64,000 nucleotides of DNA from an uncultured Chitinophaga sp. (GTDB lineage Bacteria; Bacteroidota; Bacteroidia; Chitinophagales; Chitinophagaceae), in NCBI RefSeq assembly GCF_937898475.1, contig NZ_CALEJS010000019.1, positions 1 to 64,000 of the forward strand, written 5' to 3'. Each line of letters opens with the position of its first letter. The stretch's first letter is position 1. A model generated the notes under the pieces. That model searched no databases and was not told the DNA's origin. It was given only the letters and a program-made list of their open reading frames with translations. Below, one piece after another: positions 7,568 to 15,139 of the stretch. The position numbers and the translations under genes are program-made.

Positions 7568-9133
7568 CTACTTACCTGCAGTTTTGATAAAATCCATCAA
7601 TGCCCTGTCGTGGTTATTTACAATGCTGGGTTCATTATCAAAATACATTGTCGCGCCGTTTTCCGCAGTATAAGTTTCCCATTTGGGCAGCACGGCTTCT
7701 ACGTTAGGATTTCCTGTTCTTACAAAGTTTATCCATGCGGAGCTCATCTTGTCAGCCAGTTTCCAGGCTTCCTCCGTATCGCCTGTCCAGTCTTTTCTCA
7801 GGTCAACAGTGTTGAATGCCAGCGGAATGTCCAACCCATGAAATGAACCTTTGGATGCACTGTCAACACCACTTTTCCAGGCTAAAAAATAAACATACAG
7901 GGGCGCATTTGATTCTGCGGCTCTTGCATCAGCGGTTCGTATGGTGTAAGGCCTGAAAACCTTGTCCACAGAAAGAAGATCCTGAGGCGTATAATCGGGA
8001 TACGCTTTTGCAAACAGCGAAATGTATTCATCGGTTTTCCTGCCATAGTCTTTTGCCAGGCGTTCCTTAGCCTGTTCGATGGTGAGGTTCTTTTCGCCAT
8101 AAGCCACGGGCATGAGCTCATTTAGTGTGGAGCCGATCATCAGCGGTATATCTTTTGAAATATCGGCAAATCCAGGGCTGAAAGGCTGCTGAAGCAACAC
8201 AATACCATCGGCAGAAGGTGCGAAGCCAAACATTCTTGGCGATCCGGGTTTCCAGGGGCCGTTAATCTTTGCTATTGCATCATTTCCTGCTTTAACCAGT
8301 GCCGGATAAGAGATGGTATCCAGTTTTGCTATCTCGTTTGGTGTAATTCCCAGGTTGTCAAGAACGGCTAATCCCAGTCCCTGTGACTTTTCTTTCGTCA
8401 TTGTATTGAGCAAGGTTCCGCTTTGAATAATTGCTTTATGAAACAGTCCTTTTGCCGAAGGCATACACATGAGCGTACCTACTTTTCCGCCGCCGCCTGA
8501 TTCGCCTACAATCGTTACATCGGCAGGATTGCCACCAAATTGTTCGATATTTTTCTGAATCCATTCAAGCGCTTTCACAATGTCGAGCATTCCCACATTT
8601 GCTGATTGCGCATACTTTTCGCCCAATGCAGACAAATCAAGAAAACCAAGAATGTTCAACCGGTGATTTACCGATACGGTAACAATATCCCCTTTTCTTG
8701 CCAGTGCTTCGCCATAGGTCATAGGATCGTTGCTGGCGCCCACATGAAATCCACCTCCATGCAACCAAAGCATTACCGGACGCTTTTTGCCATCCGCAAT
8801 TCCCCGCGTCCAGACATTCACAGTAAACAGTTCCTTTTCGTTTTGAACGGAGTCGGGATACCAGGGCACTACCTGTCTGGCTACCGGGCCGAATTTTTTA
8901 CACTCACGAACGTCCTCCCAGGCATCAGGATCCTGCGGGGGCATAAATCTTTCAGCCTTGGCATAGGGGATGCCTTTGAAAGCATACACGCTATCTTTAA
9001 AACTGCCCTCTACCTGTCCGGAAGTGGTTGTAACAACGGGTTCCTCCTGACTGTTTGTTTTTGTATTACAAGCCGTCAAATAACATCCGGCAATAACTGT
9101 AAAGAGGAACATAAGGGTTTTTAATAGCCGCAT
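7568..9133 (-). CDS. type-B carboxylesterase/lipase family lipoprotein
   Basis: 521 residues. An N-terminal signal with a lipobox-like LTAC (Cys about 22) predicts an anchored periplasmic or surface protein. The alpha/beta-hydrolase core is complete: oxyanion loop LHGGGF (residues about 125-129), nucleophile elbow GESGGGG (Ser about 212), an acidic residue in GSTLNE, and the catalytic His in SFHGLDIPLAF. It belongs to the COesterase family (para-nitrobenzyl esterase-like), which hydrolyses carboxyl esters; the natural substrate is not evident. It is a single gene, with no partner on its strand within 250 bases. Confidence 0.88.
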   Translation of the reverse strand: MRLLKTLMFLFTVIAGCYLTACNTKTNSQEEPVVTTTSGQVEGSFKDSVYAFKGIPYAKAERFMPPQDPDAWEDVRECKKFGPVARQVVPWYPDSVQNEKELFTVNVWTRGIADGKKRPVMLWLHGGGFHVGASNDPMTYGEALARKGDIVTVSVNHRLNILGFLDLSALGEKYAQSANVGMLDIVKALEWIQKNIEQFGGNPADVTIVGESGGGGKVGTLMCMPSAKGLFHKAIIQSGTLLNTMTKEKSQGLGLAVLDNLGITPNEIAKLDTISYPALVKAGNDAIAKINGPWKPGSPRMFGFAPSADGIVLLQQPFSPGFADISKDIPLMIGSTLNELMPVAYGEKNLTIEQAKERLAKDYGRKTDEYISLFAKAYPDYTPQDLLSVDKVFRPYTIRTADARAAESNAPLYVYFLAWKSGVDSASKGSFHGLDIPLAFNTVDLRKDWTGDTEEAWKLADKMSSAWINFVRTGNPNVEAVLPKWETYTAENGATMYFDNEPSIVNNHDRALMDFIKTAGK

Positions 9134-9309
9134 AACGTAAGAATTTGTAAGGGTTTTAATAATATTAAAATAATGAAAAGAACGGATATTATCACATTTT
9201 TATAATGTTGGCAGGGTGGCTTTTTATGCGGGTTGCAACGGTGGAGGATATGCGTAGAACCGGAATGACAGGCCAGGTATGTTGAGGTCAACAGGGTTTT
9301 TTATCGGAA

Positions 9310-9395
9310 GTTTAAAAGTCCGAGGGTTTGAAAGTTTAAAGGCGGCCTGTCCTTGCGGGACATCTTCAAACTTTCAAACCCTCAGACTTTAAAAC
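9310..9395. repeat. long word-repeat palindrome (GTTTGAAAG family, copy 1)
   Basis: Left arm 9310-9342 and right arm 9363-9395 pair over about 33 bases with few mismatches (shared core GAGGGTTTGAAAGTTT), and the tip forms TGTCC/GGACA. It sits 2 bases beyond the stop codon of the minus-strand gene at 9398, so it is likely transcribed as a 3' hairpin of that gene. A second member of the same family lies at 62023-62116. Confidence 0.75.
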
Positions 9396-9397
9396 GT

Positions 9398-9841
9398 TTA
9401 CTTGCTAAACGAGTATTTCAATGTCACATCTCCGTAGGCAGTACTGTTTACCACATACCATTTTTTCTCATCGCTCAGTACCAGTTCGTAGTGCACACCG
9501 CTTTTATTGGTCAGCTCTGTAACCCCAGCTATCTGCTGATGATGGAATCTTTTCTTTACCGCCAGCAGCACCTTCATAGGCAGCTCTGTTTCCTGGCAGT
9601 ATTTGAGGGAGTAAACAAGCGAACCTTCCTTGTCGTACCAGATCCTGCATTGTGTATCGTTACGGGTGAAGGAAACGATATAATAGCCTTCTTCCTCTGT
9701 CCACCTTACATATTTAGCGTCAGGGAAGGTGTGGCTGAACAACCGGAGCAGCGACTCGCCCGGGGCGGCTGCTACCTGAAAAGTTGCCAACACGGTGAAG
9801 GCAACGGTTAAAATGATCCTGTTAAAAGAATGGCGTATCAT
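9398..9841 (-). CDS. secreted PepSY-like/DUF2874-type small protein
   Basis: 147 residues with a signal peptide (hydrophobic residues 9-26, ending VAAAPG). The mature part has the two-lobed pattern of PepSY-like periplasmic proteins: a helix LLRLFSHTFPDAKYVRWTEE, then beta strands with YYIVSF and a second VKKRFHHQQIAGVTEL unit followed by YELVLSDEKKWYVV. Members are common and mostly uncharacterised in Chitinophagaceae; a binding or inhibitory role in the periplasm is only inference. A long palindrome follows its stop codon. Confidence 0.65.
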   Translation of the reverse strand: MIRHSFNRIILTVAFTVLATFQVAAAPGESLLRLFSHTFPDAKYVRWTEEEGYYIVSFTRNDTQCRIWYDKEGSLVYSLKYCQETELPMKVLLAVKKRFHHQQIAGVTELTNKSGVHYELVLSDEKKWYVVNSTAYGDVTLKYSFSK

Positions 9842-9995
9842 AATATGAAATTTAAGGATGACAAGTTTGTTATTGATGGTGTAAAATTAGCGCCATCATC
9901 CTCCTTAAAATTGTATAAAACAGAACAGCGGTATTATTTTTCAGCAGGGGGTTAAAATGCCATACCAAGGGGCTTATCTGGACAATTTGAATTTC

Positions 9996-10003
9996 TACCT
10001 TTG
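9996..10003 (+). promoter_or_regulatory. -7 box of the GlxA-type regulator gene
   Basis: TAccTTTG, an exact match to the Bacteroidota -7 consensus TAnnTTTG, 14 bases upstream of the ATG at 10018. No clear -33 element was seen. Confidence 0.55.
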
Positions 10004-10017
10004 TAAAAATATCCGCC

Positions 10018-10998
10018 ATGAAACATCTCAGCATATTAGTTCCGAAAGGTGAAAATAACCTGAGCAGCATAGTAGGCGCCTACAAGATATTTTCGCGCGC
10101 CAATATGTACTGGAAAGAAGCCGGCAGAGCGGCTTTGTTCAACATACAGCTGGCGGGTATTTCAAAGAAAGTGGATTTTTATGATGGCCTGTTTTCGGTG
10201 AAGCCGCAGGTACATATTTCGGAGATCCGTAAAACAGATCTGATCATCATTCCTTCCCTGAATCATAATTATCATGAAGCGGTGAAGGAAAACCAGTCCA
10301 TGATCAGCTGGGTGGCGCAGCAGTATCAACAGGGTGCGGAGGTAGCCAGTATATGTACCGGTGCTTTTATGCTGGCTTCATCGGGTTTGCTGGATGGCAG
10401 AAGCTGTTCTTCCCACTGGGCGGCGGAAGGTACTTTCCGGAACATGTTCCCCGAAGTGCAGCTGGAACCCGACAGGCTGATCACGGATGAAAGCGGCATC
10501 TATACTAACGGCGGCGCCTACTCTTTTCTGAACCTGATGATCTACCTGGTAGAGAAATATTACGACCGGCAGACAGCTATTTACTGCGCTAAAGTTTTCC
10601 AGATAGAGATAGACCGCCAAAGCCAGTCGGCTTTCACCATCTTCACCGGGCAGAAGCTGCATGGAGATGAGATGGTGAAAGAGGCGCAGGCCTATATAGA
10701 AAGCAACCTGCATGAAAAAATATCTGTTGAGCAGCTGTCGTCCCTGTTTGCTACGGGCCGCCGCAACTTTGACCGCCGCTTTATAAAGGCAACGGGTAAT
10801 ACGCCGGTAGAATATGCGCAGCGGGTAAAGATAGAATCCGCCAAGAAAGCTTTTGAAACCAGCCGCAAAACGATCAATGAAGTGATGTACGAGGTAGGGT
10901 ATACGGATGTAAAAGCTTTCCGGGAGGTGTTCCGGAAGATTACGGGGATGTCGCCGCTGGCCTACCGGATGAGGTATAATAAGGAGGCGGAGGCGTGA
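10018..10998 (+). CDS. GlxA-type transcriptional regulator (DJ-1/PfpI + AraC HTH)
   Basis: 326 residues. Residues about 1-190 form a DJ-1/PfpI-like amidase domain, with the nucleophile-elbow region ASICTGAFMLASSGLLDGR (Cys about 119) and SSHWAAEG. Residues about 225-320 form a double AraC helix-turn-helix, with ISVEQLSSLFATGRRNFDRR and the C-terminal signature INEVMYEVGYTDVKAFREVF. GlxA-type regulators sense small metabolites through the first domain. The target here is unknown, since no catabolic gene adjoins it. A terminator shared with the convergent XRE gene follows. Confidence 0.9.
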   Translation: MKHLSILVPKGENNLSSIVGAYKIFSRANMYWKEAGRAALFNIQLAGISKKVDFYDGLFSVKPQVHISEIRKTDLIIIPSLNHNYHEAVKENQSMISWVAQQYQQGAEVASICTGAFMLASSGLLDGRSCSSHWAAEGTFRNMFPEVQLEPDRLITDESGIYTNGGAYSFLNLMIYLVEKYYDRQTAIYCAKVFQIEIDRQSQSAFTIFTGQKLHGDEMVKEAQAYIESNLHEKISVEQLSSLFATGRRNFDRRFIKATGNTPVEYAQRVKIESAKKAFETSRKTINEVMYEVGYTDVKAFREVFRKITGMSPLAYRMRYNKEAEA

Positions 10999-11090
10999 CT
11001 CATACCGCTGTCCTATTACGAGCGCCAGGTGTACTGAAAACTCTTGTGGAATAGGTTATGGTTATGCGAAGGTAGAATCATAGTTTGAGA

Positions 11091-11116
11091 AAAAAACGGT
11101 CATTTGACTGTTTTTT
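11091..11116. terminator. bidirectional intrinsic terminator
   Basis: AAAAAACGGTCA / TGACTGTTTTTT forms a 12-bp stem with one G-U pair and a two-base gap, with a T run on either strand. It lies between the convergent GlxA-type and XRE genes. Confidence 0.7.
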
Positions 11117-11158
11117 GTATCAAAAGGGGGATAGGAAAAATTGTTGTCGGGGGAGGGG

Positions 11159-11383
11159 TTAGAAGTCGGATAGGAGTTTGGAGAGGGGAATTTCGAGACC
11201 TTTGGCGAGTTTGATGAGGGTGGTGACGGCGAAGTTCTTTTTGCCGTTTTCGATGTTAGATATACCGCCTTCGCTAATACCAGTAAGCACTTCAAGTTCT
11301 AACAAGGTAAGCTTCTTGTTGATTCGGGCCTGCCGAATCGTTTGTCCAAGTTTTATTAGTATTTCGTTGTTTTCATTCTCCAT
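11159..11383 (-). CDS. XRE-family helix-turn-helix regulator
   Basis: 74 residues, essentially one Cro/CI helix-turn-helix: ILIKLGQTIRQARINKKLTL, LEVLTGISEGGISNIENGKK and LIKLAKGLEIPLSKLLSDF. No sensor domain. It is probably an autoregulated repressor. Divergent to it lies a gene for a 27-residue peptide, and the 93-base gap holds a palindrome at 11416-11433. The N-terminal Met at 11383 gives a natural start. Confidence 0.85.
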   Translation of the reverse strand: MENENNEILIKLGQTIRQARINKKLTLLELEVLTGISEGGISNIENGKKNFAVTTLIKLAKGLEIPLSKLLSDF

Positions 11384-11415
11384 AGGGACAAGATGTAAGA
11401 ATTATTCAAAAAAAA

Positions 11416-11433
11416 CTTGCTCAAACGAGCAAG
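11416..11433. promoter_or_regulatory. palindromic operator between XRE gene and peptide gene
   Basis: CTTGCTC-AAAC-GAGCAAG, a perfect 7-bp inverted repeat placed between two divergent starts (11383 minus, 11477 plus). The sequence CAAGATGTAA follows the right arm and recurs at about 11388-11397. It is a likely binding site of the XRE protein, by position only. Confidence 0.5.
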
Positions 11434-11476
11434 ATGTAAAAAAGTTCTACATTCATAAAACTAAAAATCCATTGTT

Positions 11477-11560
11477 ATGCAAGCCAAAGAAAAGTTAGTT
11501 TACGCTAAGCCAGTTTGCGACATCACCTACATTGAATGCGCCTATACTATGGCCTATTAA
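11477..11560 (+). CDS. 27-residue peptide of unknown function
   Basis: Open frame ATG to TAA encoding a 27-mer that begins MQAKEKLVYAKPVCD and ends IECAYTMAY, with two Cys. It resembles the many short Bacteroidota peptides with a Tyr-x-x-Pro core and an alternating hydrophobic strand. No ribosome-binding site is evident, which is normal in this phylum. It is divergent from an XRE regulator across a palindrome and ends 7 bases before the convergent gene's stop. It could be a signalling, modified or toxin-like peptide; none is shown. Confidence 0.45.
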   Translation: MQAKEKLVYAKPVCDITYIECAYTMAY

Positions 11561-11567
11561 TACAACC

Positions 11568-12074
11568 TTAATATTCCTCTATCTCATCCAACCTCACCTT
11601 CACCTTATCCCCCTGGTACTCCAAATTAACCACCAATTCCCCAAACTGAAGCGACAATCCCACCTCAATATCTGCTCCTCTCGGCTTCCAATGCGTATTA
11701 CGCTTGATATACCCCTTGATCTTTGCACCCAGCTCCGCCGGGCATTTCCAGCTCCGGTCTTTTAAACGATTGAGGTATACCCGGTAGCCTTCGGGTTGGG
11801 TAGCCGCCACATACAATTTCTTCCGTTCCATTTCAACGCTCCATTTATCGTACTTGCCATCATCCACCAGGTAAAGATATCTTCTGCGGTCGCTTTTAAT
11901 CGCTTCGTAATGCTTATTCGCCTGCTCATAGGTGGTATAAGGGGTGACCAGGAAGGCCTCACGTACGCCCGCTGTTTTGCCACGCGGATAAGACTGCCGG
12001 ATGTAATAGTAATGTCCCTGGGCTATCAGCTCATCCAATGCTTCCTTAAACAGTAATACTAAAGGATTATGCAT
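11568..12074 (-). CDS. hypothetical protein in the umuDC operon
   Basis: 168 residues from the ATG at 12074. The open frame runs further upstream, but that part overlaps umuC. A soluble, basic protein with many Tyr and Lys: residues about 13-35 read IAQGHYYYIRQSYPRGKTAG, residues 55-75 KSDRRRYLYLVDDGKY, and the C-terminus forms strands (GLSLQFGELVVNLEYQ). No recognised domain. Its start lies 2 bases past the umuC stop, so it is translationally linked to the error-prone polymerase genes and may act in the same damage response. Confidence 0.7.
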   Translation of the reverse strand: MHNPLVLLFKEALDELIAQGHYYYIRQSYPRGKTAGVREAFLVTPYTTYEQANKHYEAIKSDRRRYLYLVDDGKYDKWSVEMERKKLYVAATQPEGYRVYLNRLKDRSWKCPAELGAKIKGYIKRNTHWKPRGADIEVGLSLQFGELVVNLEYQGDKVKVRLDEIEEY

Positions 12075-12076
12075 GA

Positions 12077-13339
12077 TCAGATATTTATGGTCAACACATC
12101 CTGCAAACGGGTAGTATAACAGGGACTCAGTTTTTCCTGCCGCAGCTTCCAACGACGGTTGCCGCTCTGCCGTCCAAATTTAACCAATTCCTTGCCGTCC
12201 CAGCTGCGGTTGATGGCATCCAGGGCCGTCATCAGGCGCTGGTCTCTGGGCCGGTTCACCTGGTCAAATAAGCCGGATTGCACCTGGTTGTCGGGCGCGA
12301 GCTCCATTAATATGATGCCTATCTTTTTGAAATTGTAATGCGGACGATAGATCAGGTCCAGGGCTTTGGTGGCGTACTGTAACAGCTCTGCGGTACTGCT
12401 GGTGGGAACAGGCAGCTGCAGATTAATAGAGCGGTAGTATTGCGGATCTTTCTGACGGAAATTGTTGGTCTGCAAAAAGACATTGATCACACGCGCACAG
12501 CTATGCTGCTTTCTCAGCTTACGGGCAGCGATGGCGGTATAGTTGGCCAGGGCTTCGGCAATATCTGTCTTATCTGATAACAGCTGTCCAAAAGAGCGCG
12601 CAACAGTAATGTTCTTCCTGGGGGCTATTACTGTTTCCATTTCAATGCAGGGTATACCTTTCAGCTCGTTCAGCATGCGTTGACCCACTACGGTCATGTT
12701 TTTGCGTACCCACTCTTCCGGGGCGCGGACAAGATCCATCGCCGTTTTAAAGCCGTGCTGCTGCAGCATTTTAGTGTACTGCGGGCCTACGCCCCAGATG
12801 TCGTCAATAGCGCTGCAGGATAGTACTTCGTTTATTTTGGCGGGCGAATCCAGCACGTGAACACCCACCGCTTTCTTATACTGCTTGGCATAACGGTTGG
12901 CCAGCTTGGCGAGGGTTTTGGTGGGTGCAATACCAATGCTCACCGGGATGCCGGTGGCCTTTACCGCCGCCCGCAGCTGAATGGCATAGTCCTCGTAGTG
13001 GATATGCGGCATGTCATACAGGTAGAGGAAAGCCTCATCAATACTGTATACCTCTACCGTATGACAATGCATCTGCAGGGTTTTCATTACCCTGTCTGAC
13101 ATGCTGCCATATAAAGTGTAGTTGCTGGAAAAGATCGCTACATCATGGCTGCGCAACATCTCTTCCATCAGGAAGGCAGGCGCGCCCATTTCAATACCGA
13201 TGGCCTTTGCTTCATCTGATCGGGCAATTACACAGCCGTCATTGTTGCTCAATACTACTACCGGCTTGTCAGCCAGATGGGGCTGAAACAAGCGCTCGCA
13301 GCTTGCGTAAAAATTATTACAGTCTACCAGGGCGATCAT
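12077..13339 (-). CDS. umuC: Y-family DNA polymerase UmuC
   Basis: 420 residues. The catalytic palm motifs are clear: MIALVDCNNFYASCERLFQP at the N-terminus, with metal-binding Asp6, and YSIDEAFLYL with Asp and Glu near 105. The fingers and thumb follow (GIAPTKTLAKLANRYAK, then the helix-hairpin-helix IDDIWGVGP), then the little-finger domain. The C-terminal GNRRWKLRQEKLSPCYTTR matches the DUF4113-type tail of UmuC proteins. It performs translesion synthesis as the catalytic subunit of a pol V-like enzyme. It lies 4 bases after umuD. Confidence 0.95.
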   Translation of the reverse strand: MIALVDCNNFYASCERLFQPHLADKPVVVLSNNDGCVIARSDEAKAIGIEMGAPAFLMEEMLRSHDVAIFSSNYTLYGSMSDRVMKTLQMHCHTVEVYSIDEAFLYLYDMPHIHYEDYAIQLRAAVKATGIPVSIGIAPTKTLAKLANRYAKQYKKAVGVHVLDSPAKINEVLSCSAIDDIWGVGPQYTKMLQQHGFKTAMDLVRAPEEWVRKNMTVVGQRMLNELKGIPCIEMETVIAPRKNITVARSFGQLLSDKTDIAEALANYTAIAARKLRKQHSCARVINVFLQTNNFRQKDPQYYRSINLQLPVPTSSTAELLQYATKALDLIYRPHYNFKKIGIILMELAPDNQVQSGLFDQVNRPRDQRLMTALDAINRSWDGKELVKFGRQSGNRRWKLRQEKLSPCYTTRLQDVLTINI

Positions 13340-13343
13340 ACCA

Positions 13344-13763
13344 TTATTTTTGATCTACAATTGTATGCGTGATCACTCCCCATACCTGGAAATCGGCATC
13401 TTCGCTGATCAGTATGGGCTTATAGAAGGGGTTCTCCGGGTGCAATACCCAGTTACGCCCCGCTTTTACCAGGCGCTTAACGGTAAATTCGCCGTTCAGC
13501 ACCGCCACTACAATAGCGCCGCTGTAAGGCCGGATGCTACGGTCTACCACCGCCAGGCAGCCATCCGGCATGTTGGCTTCGCGCATGCTGTCTCCCTTGA
13601 TACGAATGATGTAAGTGCTCGTAGGATTGGGTTGCAGTACTTTAGACAGATCGATCTCTGGTTCACCGTAATCCTGGGCAGGGCTTGGGAAGCCTGCTGC
13701 CACTATTTTGTAGAACGGAATTATCATGCTGGTCTTAGCCAGTCTCTGTATTGTCTCCTCCAT
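13344..13763 (-). CDS. umuD: UmuD-like S24 self-cleaving protein
   Basis: 139 residues from the ATG at 13763. The upstream ATG at 13784 lies nearer the operator and is less likely. The cleavage site AAG (KIVAAGFPSP, about 23-24), catalytic Ser in GDSM (about 59) and catalytic Lys in FTVKRL (about 96) are in place. The length matches UmuD, with no N-terminal DNA-binding domain. RecA-stimulated cleavage would give UmuD', the partner of UmuC. It is the first gene of a three-gene operon. Confidence 0.92.
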   Translation of the reverse strand: MEETIQRLAKTSMIIPFYKIVAAGFPSPAQDYGEPEIDLSKVLQPNPTSTYIIRIKGDSMREANMPDGCLAVVDRSIRPYSGAIVVAVLNGEFTVKRLVKAGRNWVLHPENPFYKPILISEDADFQVWGVITHTIVDQK

Positions 13764-13788
13764 TTTCACCAATAATTTTAGCAATTAT

Positions 13789-13807
13789 ATACTAAATAAA
13801 TTAGTAT
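13789..13807. promoter_or_regulatory. palindromic operator upstream of umuD
   Basis: ATACTAA-ATAAA-TTAGTAT, a perfect 7-bp inverted repeat 26 bases upstream of the umuD start, in an AT-rich promoter. It could be the damage-response operator of this organism. The repressor is unknown, and the site does not match E. coli or Bacillus LexA boxes. Confidence 0.5.
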
Positions 13808-13817
13808 TTCAAGAAGA

Positions 13818-14015
13818 TTAACATTCCGTAAATGGTGTGTTATCTGTAAAGCAATGATTTTCAATTGTAGGGTGAGTGATATTTAGATGAGAGATTTTTT
13901 TGCCGATGGTGTTCCTGTTAACAAATGGAGGATGCGGAGCGCGGTATTTTTTCATGCGTCCTTTTGCTGCCCTTCCGTCATATAGATAGTTTAATCGCTG
14001 GCGGTTAATGGTCAT
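13818..14015 (-). CDS. possible 65-residue protein
   Basis: An open frame with an ATG start encoding a basic N-terminus (NYLYDGRAAKGRMKKYRAPH) and a polar C-terminus (ISHLNITHPTIENHCFTDN, ending TEC). The composition looks protein-like, with repeated His-Pro and Asn-Ile-Thr turns, but I recognise no family. It ends 11 bases from the umuD operator. It may be chance. Confidence 0.3.
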   Translation of the reverse strand: MTINRQRLNYLYDGRAAKGRMKKYRAPHPPFVNRNTIGKKISHLNITHPTIENHCFTDNTPFTEC

Positions 14016-14102
14016 TCATTGTCATAGATGAAAACCAGCAGGATTGTTATTTAAACTGCCCGCTTTGTTATGTTCAATGCTACTTTCATTTAAATAAAGT
14101 AT

Positions 14103-14298
14103 ATGAAAAAGGCATTTTTATTGCCTTCAGCACTGATATTGCTGAGCGGGTCTACTGTTTTCGCAAACAACGGAAAAAAGGATGAAATAAAGGCAAGAAA
14201 TCAGCAGGTACAGAACAAACCTGCACTAAGCCGTGTCCTAAGCCTTGTCCGCCGGCAGGATGCGATAAAAGCAATGCTGTAAAGGCTGAATATTGATA
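14103..14298 (+). pseudogene. frameshifted secreted Cys/Pro-rich small protein
   Basis: Starting at ATG 14103 the frame encodes a signal peptide (MKKAFLLPSALILLSGSTVF, then ANN) and a charged linker. At about 14221 the frame must shift by one base to continue as CTKPCPKPCPPAGCDKSNA and end in KAEY at TGA 14296-14298. The unshifted frame gives an Arg/Leu tail and stops earlier (14281). The Cys-Pro repeats with a leader look like a metal-binding periplasmic peptide. The shift lies next to a CC pair, so a one-base loss or a sequencing error is possible. Confidence 0.5.
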
Positions 14299-14311
14299 CT
14301 TTAATCTAAAA

Positions 14312-14339
14312 AAGCCCCTGGTATATGTACCGGGGGCTT
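14312..14339 (-). terminator. intrinsic terminator of the sigZ operon
   Basis: AAGCCCCTGGTA / TACCGGGGGCTT pairs over 12 bp with one G-T wobble and a 4-base loop. Read on the minus strand it is followed by TTTTTTAGATT. It lies 23 bases past the stop of the Cys-pair peptide gene. Confidence 0.8.
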
Positions 14340-14361
14340 CTCCGCAGATATGGAAAATAAG

Positions 14362-14526
14362 CTAACGACAGCACTGATCATCGCAGCATTTTTCTTCCTT
14401 CCGGCAACAAGCTTGCGCTGCCTCAGCTGCTTTTTTATCTTTCGCCTGTTTTTTGATTGCTGCGTCTATTACTCCGCTGAAGTCTAAATCATGCAGACCT
14501 ATTGAAATCAAACTTTTCATAACCAT
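14362..14526 (-). CDS. 54-residue Cys-pair peptide downstream of sigZ
   Basis: ATG (14526, or the in-frame ATG at 14520) to TAG. Residues 1-38 are an amphipathic, Lys/Ala-rich stretch (HDLDFSGVIDAAIKKQAKDK). The C-terminus carries three Cys pairs in CCRKEEKCCDDQCCR. The arrangement suggests soft-metal or arsenic binding. It lies 66 bases after sigZ and directly before a strong terminator on the same strand, so it is probably the last gene of that transcript. No family is recognised. The Cys-rich ends of ArsM (CCEPGCCS) and ArsR (SSCC) make a shared thiol-metal theme. Confidence 0.65.
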   Translation of the reverse strand: MVMKSLISIGLHDLDFSGVIDAAIKKQAKDKKAAEAAQACCRKEEKCCDDQCCR

Positions 14527-14592
14527 CTTTTTTGTTTTTGTAATATAGTATCAGATATAAGACGCGGAATTTGTTAAAAAGATGCAGAAGCC

Positions 14593-15129
14593 TTAATTAC
14601 CGCAACAGGAAATGATATTTCCATATTTATCAAATTCGTAGCGGCAACATTTTAGTATCTCTTCTTTCAGTTTTTCCCTTGCTCGCTGTACCCGGGATTT
14701 TGCTCCGGATAAGGAAATGCCCACCTTTTCAGCAAATTGCTTTTGCGTTAAGCCGTCCAGCTCAGTGGAGATGAGCGCCTGGCGGTAGATCTCAGGTAAT
14801 GTATCTATCATAGACCGCAGGCAGCCTGCCAGGCTGTATTCCTGCCCCGGTTCTTCTGTTGCCAGTTCAAGATCGGGGATGGCATCTGCGGATAGCACAT
14901 TTTTCCTGGCAGTACGCCGGTGATGATCGGTAAGTACATTATGGGCCATCTGGAAAATGTAAGCCCTGACGTTTTGCGCTTTTTCTATTTTCGCCTGGTT
15001 TACAAAGATCTTCAGGTAGAGATCCTGCAGGAGGTCCTGGCAGTGATCTTCGTGGCCTGTTTTCCGGCAGATAAACCTTTTAAGCTCGGTGTTGAATTGA
15101 CCCCATAAGGGAATGGTGGATTGTTGCAT
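14593..15129 (-). CDS. sigZ: ECF-type RNA polymerase sigma factor, SigZ-like
   Basis: 178 residues from ATG 15129. The longer open frame overlaps the preceding pseudogene. Region 2 is seen in DHCQDLLQDLYLKIF and VRAYIFQMAHNVLTDHHRR; region 4 in LPEIYRQALISTELDGLTQK and VGISLSGAKSRVQRAREKLK. The C-terminus ends CCRYEFDKYGNIISCCGN, the conserved Cys-rich tail of SigZ-type sigma factors. SigZ genes often sit beside arsM- or phosphoesterase-type genes, as here. It may direct transcription in response to thiol or metal stress; no anti-sigma factor is visible. Confidence 0.88.
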   Translation of the reverse strand: MQQSTIPLWGQFNTELKRFICRKTGHEDHCQDLLQDLYLKIFVNQAKIEKAQNVRAYIFQMAHNVLTDHHRRTARKNVLSADAIPDLELATEEPGQEYSLAGCLRSMIDTLPEIYRQALISTELDGLTQKQFAEKVGISLSGAKSRVQRAREKLKEEILKCCRYEFDKYGNIISCCGN

Positions 15130-15139
15130 GATAGATAAT

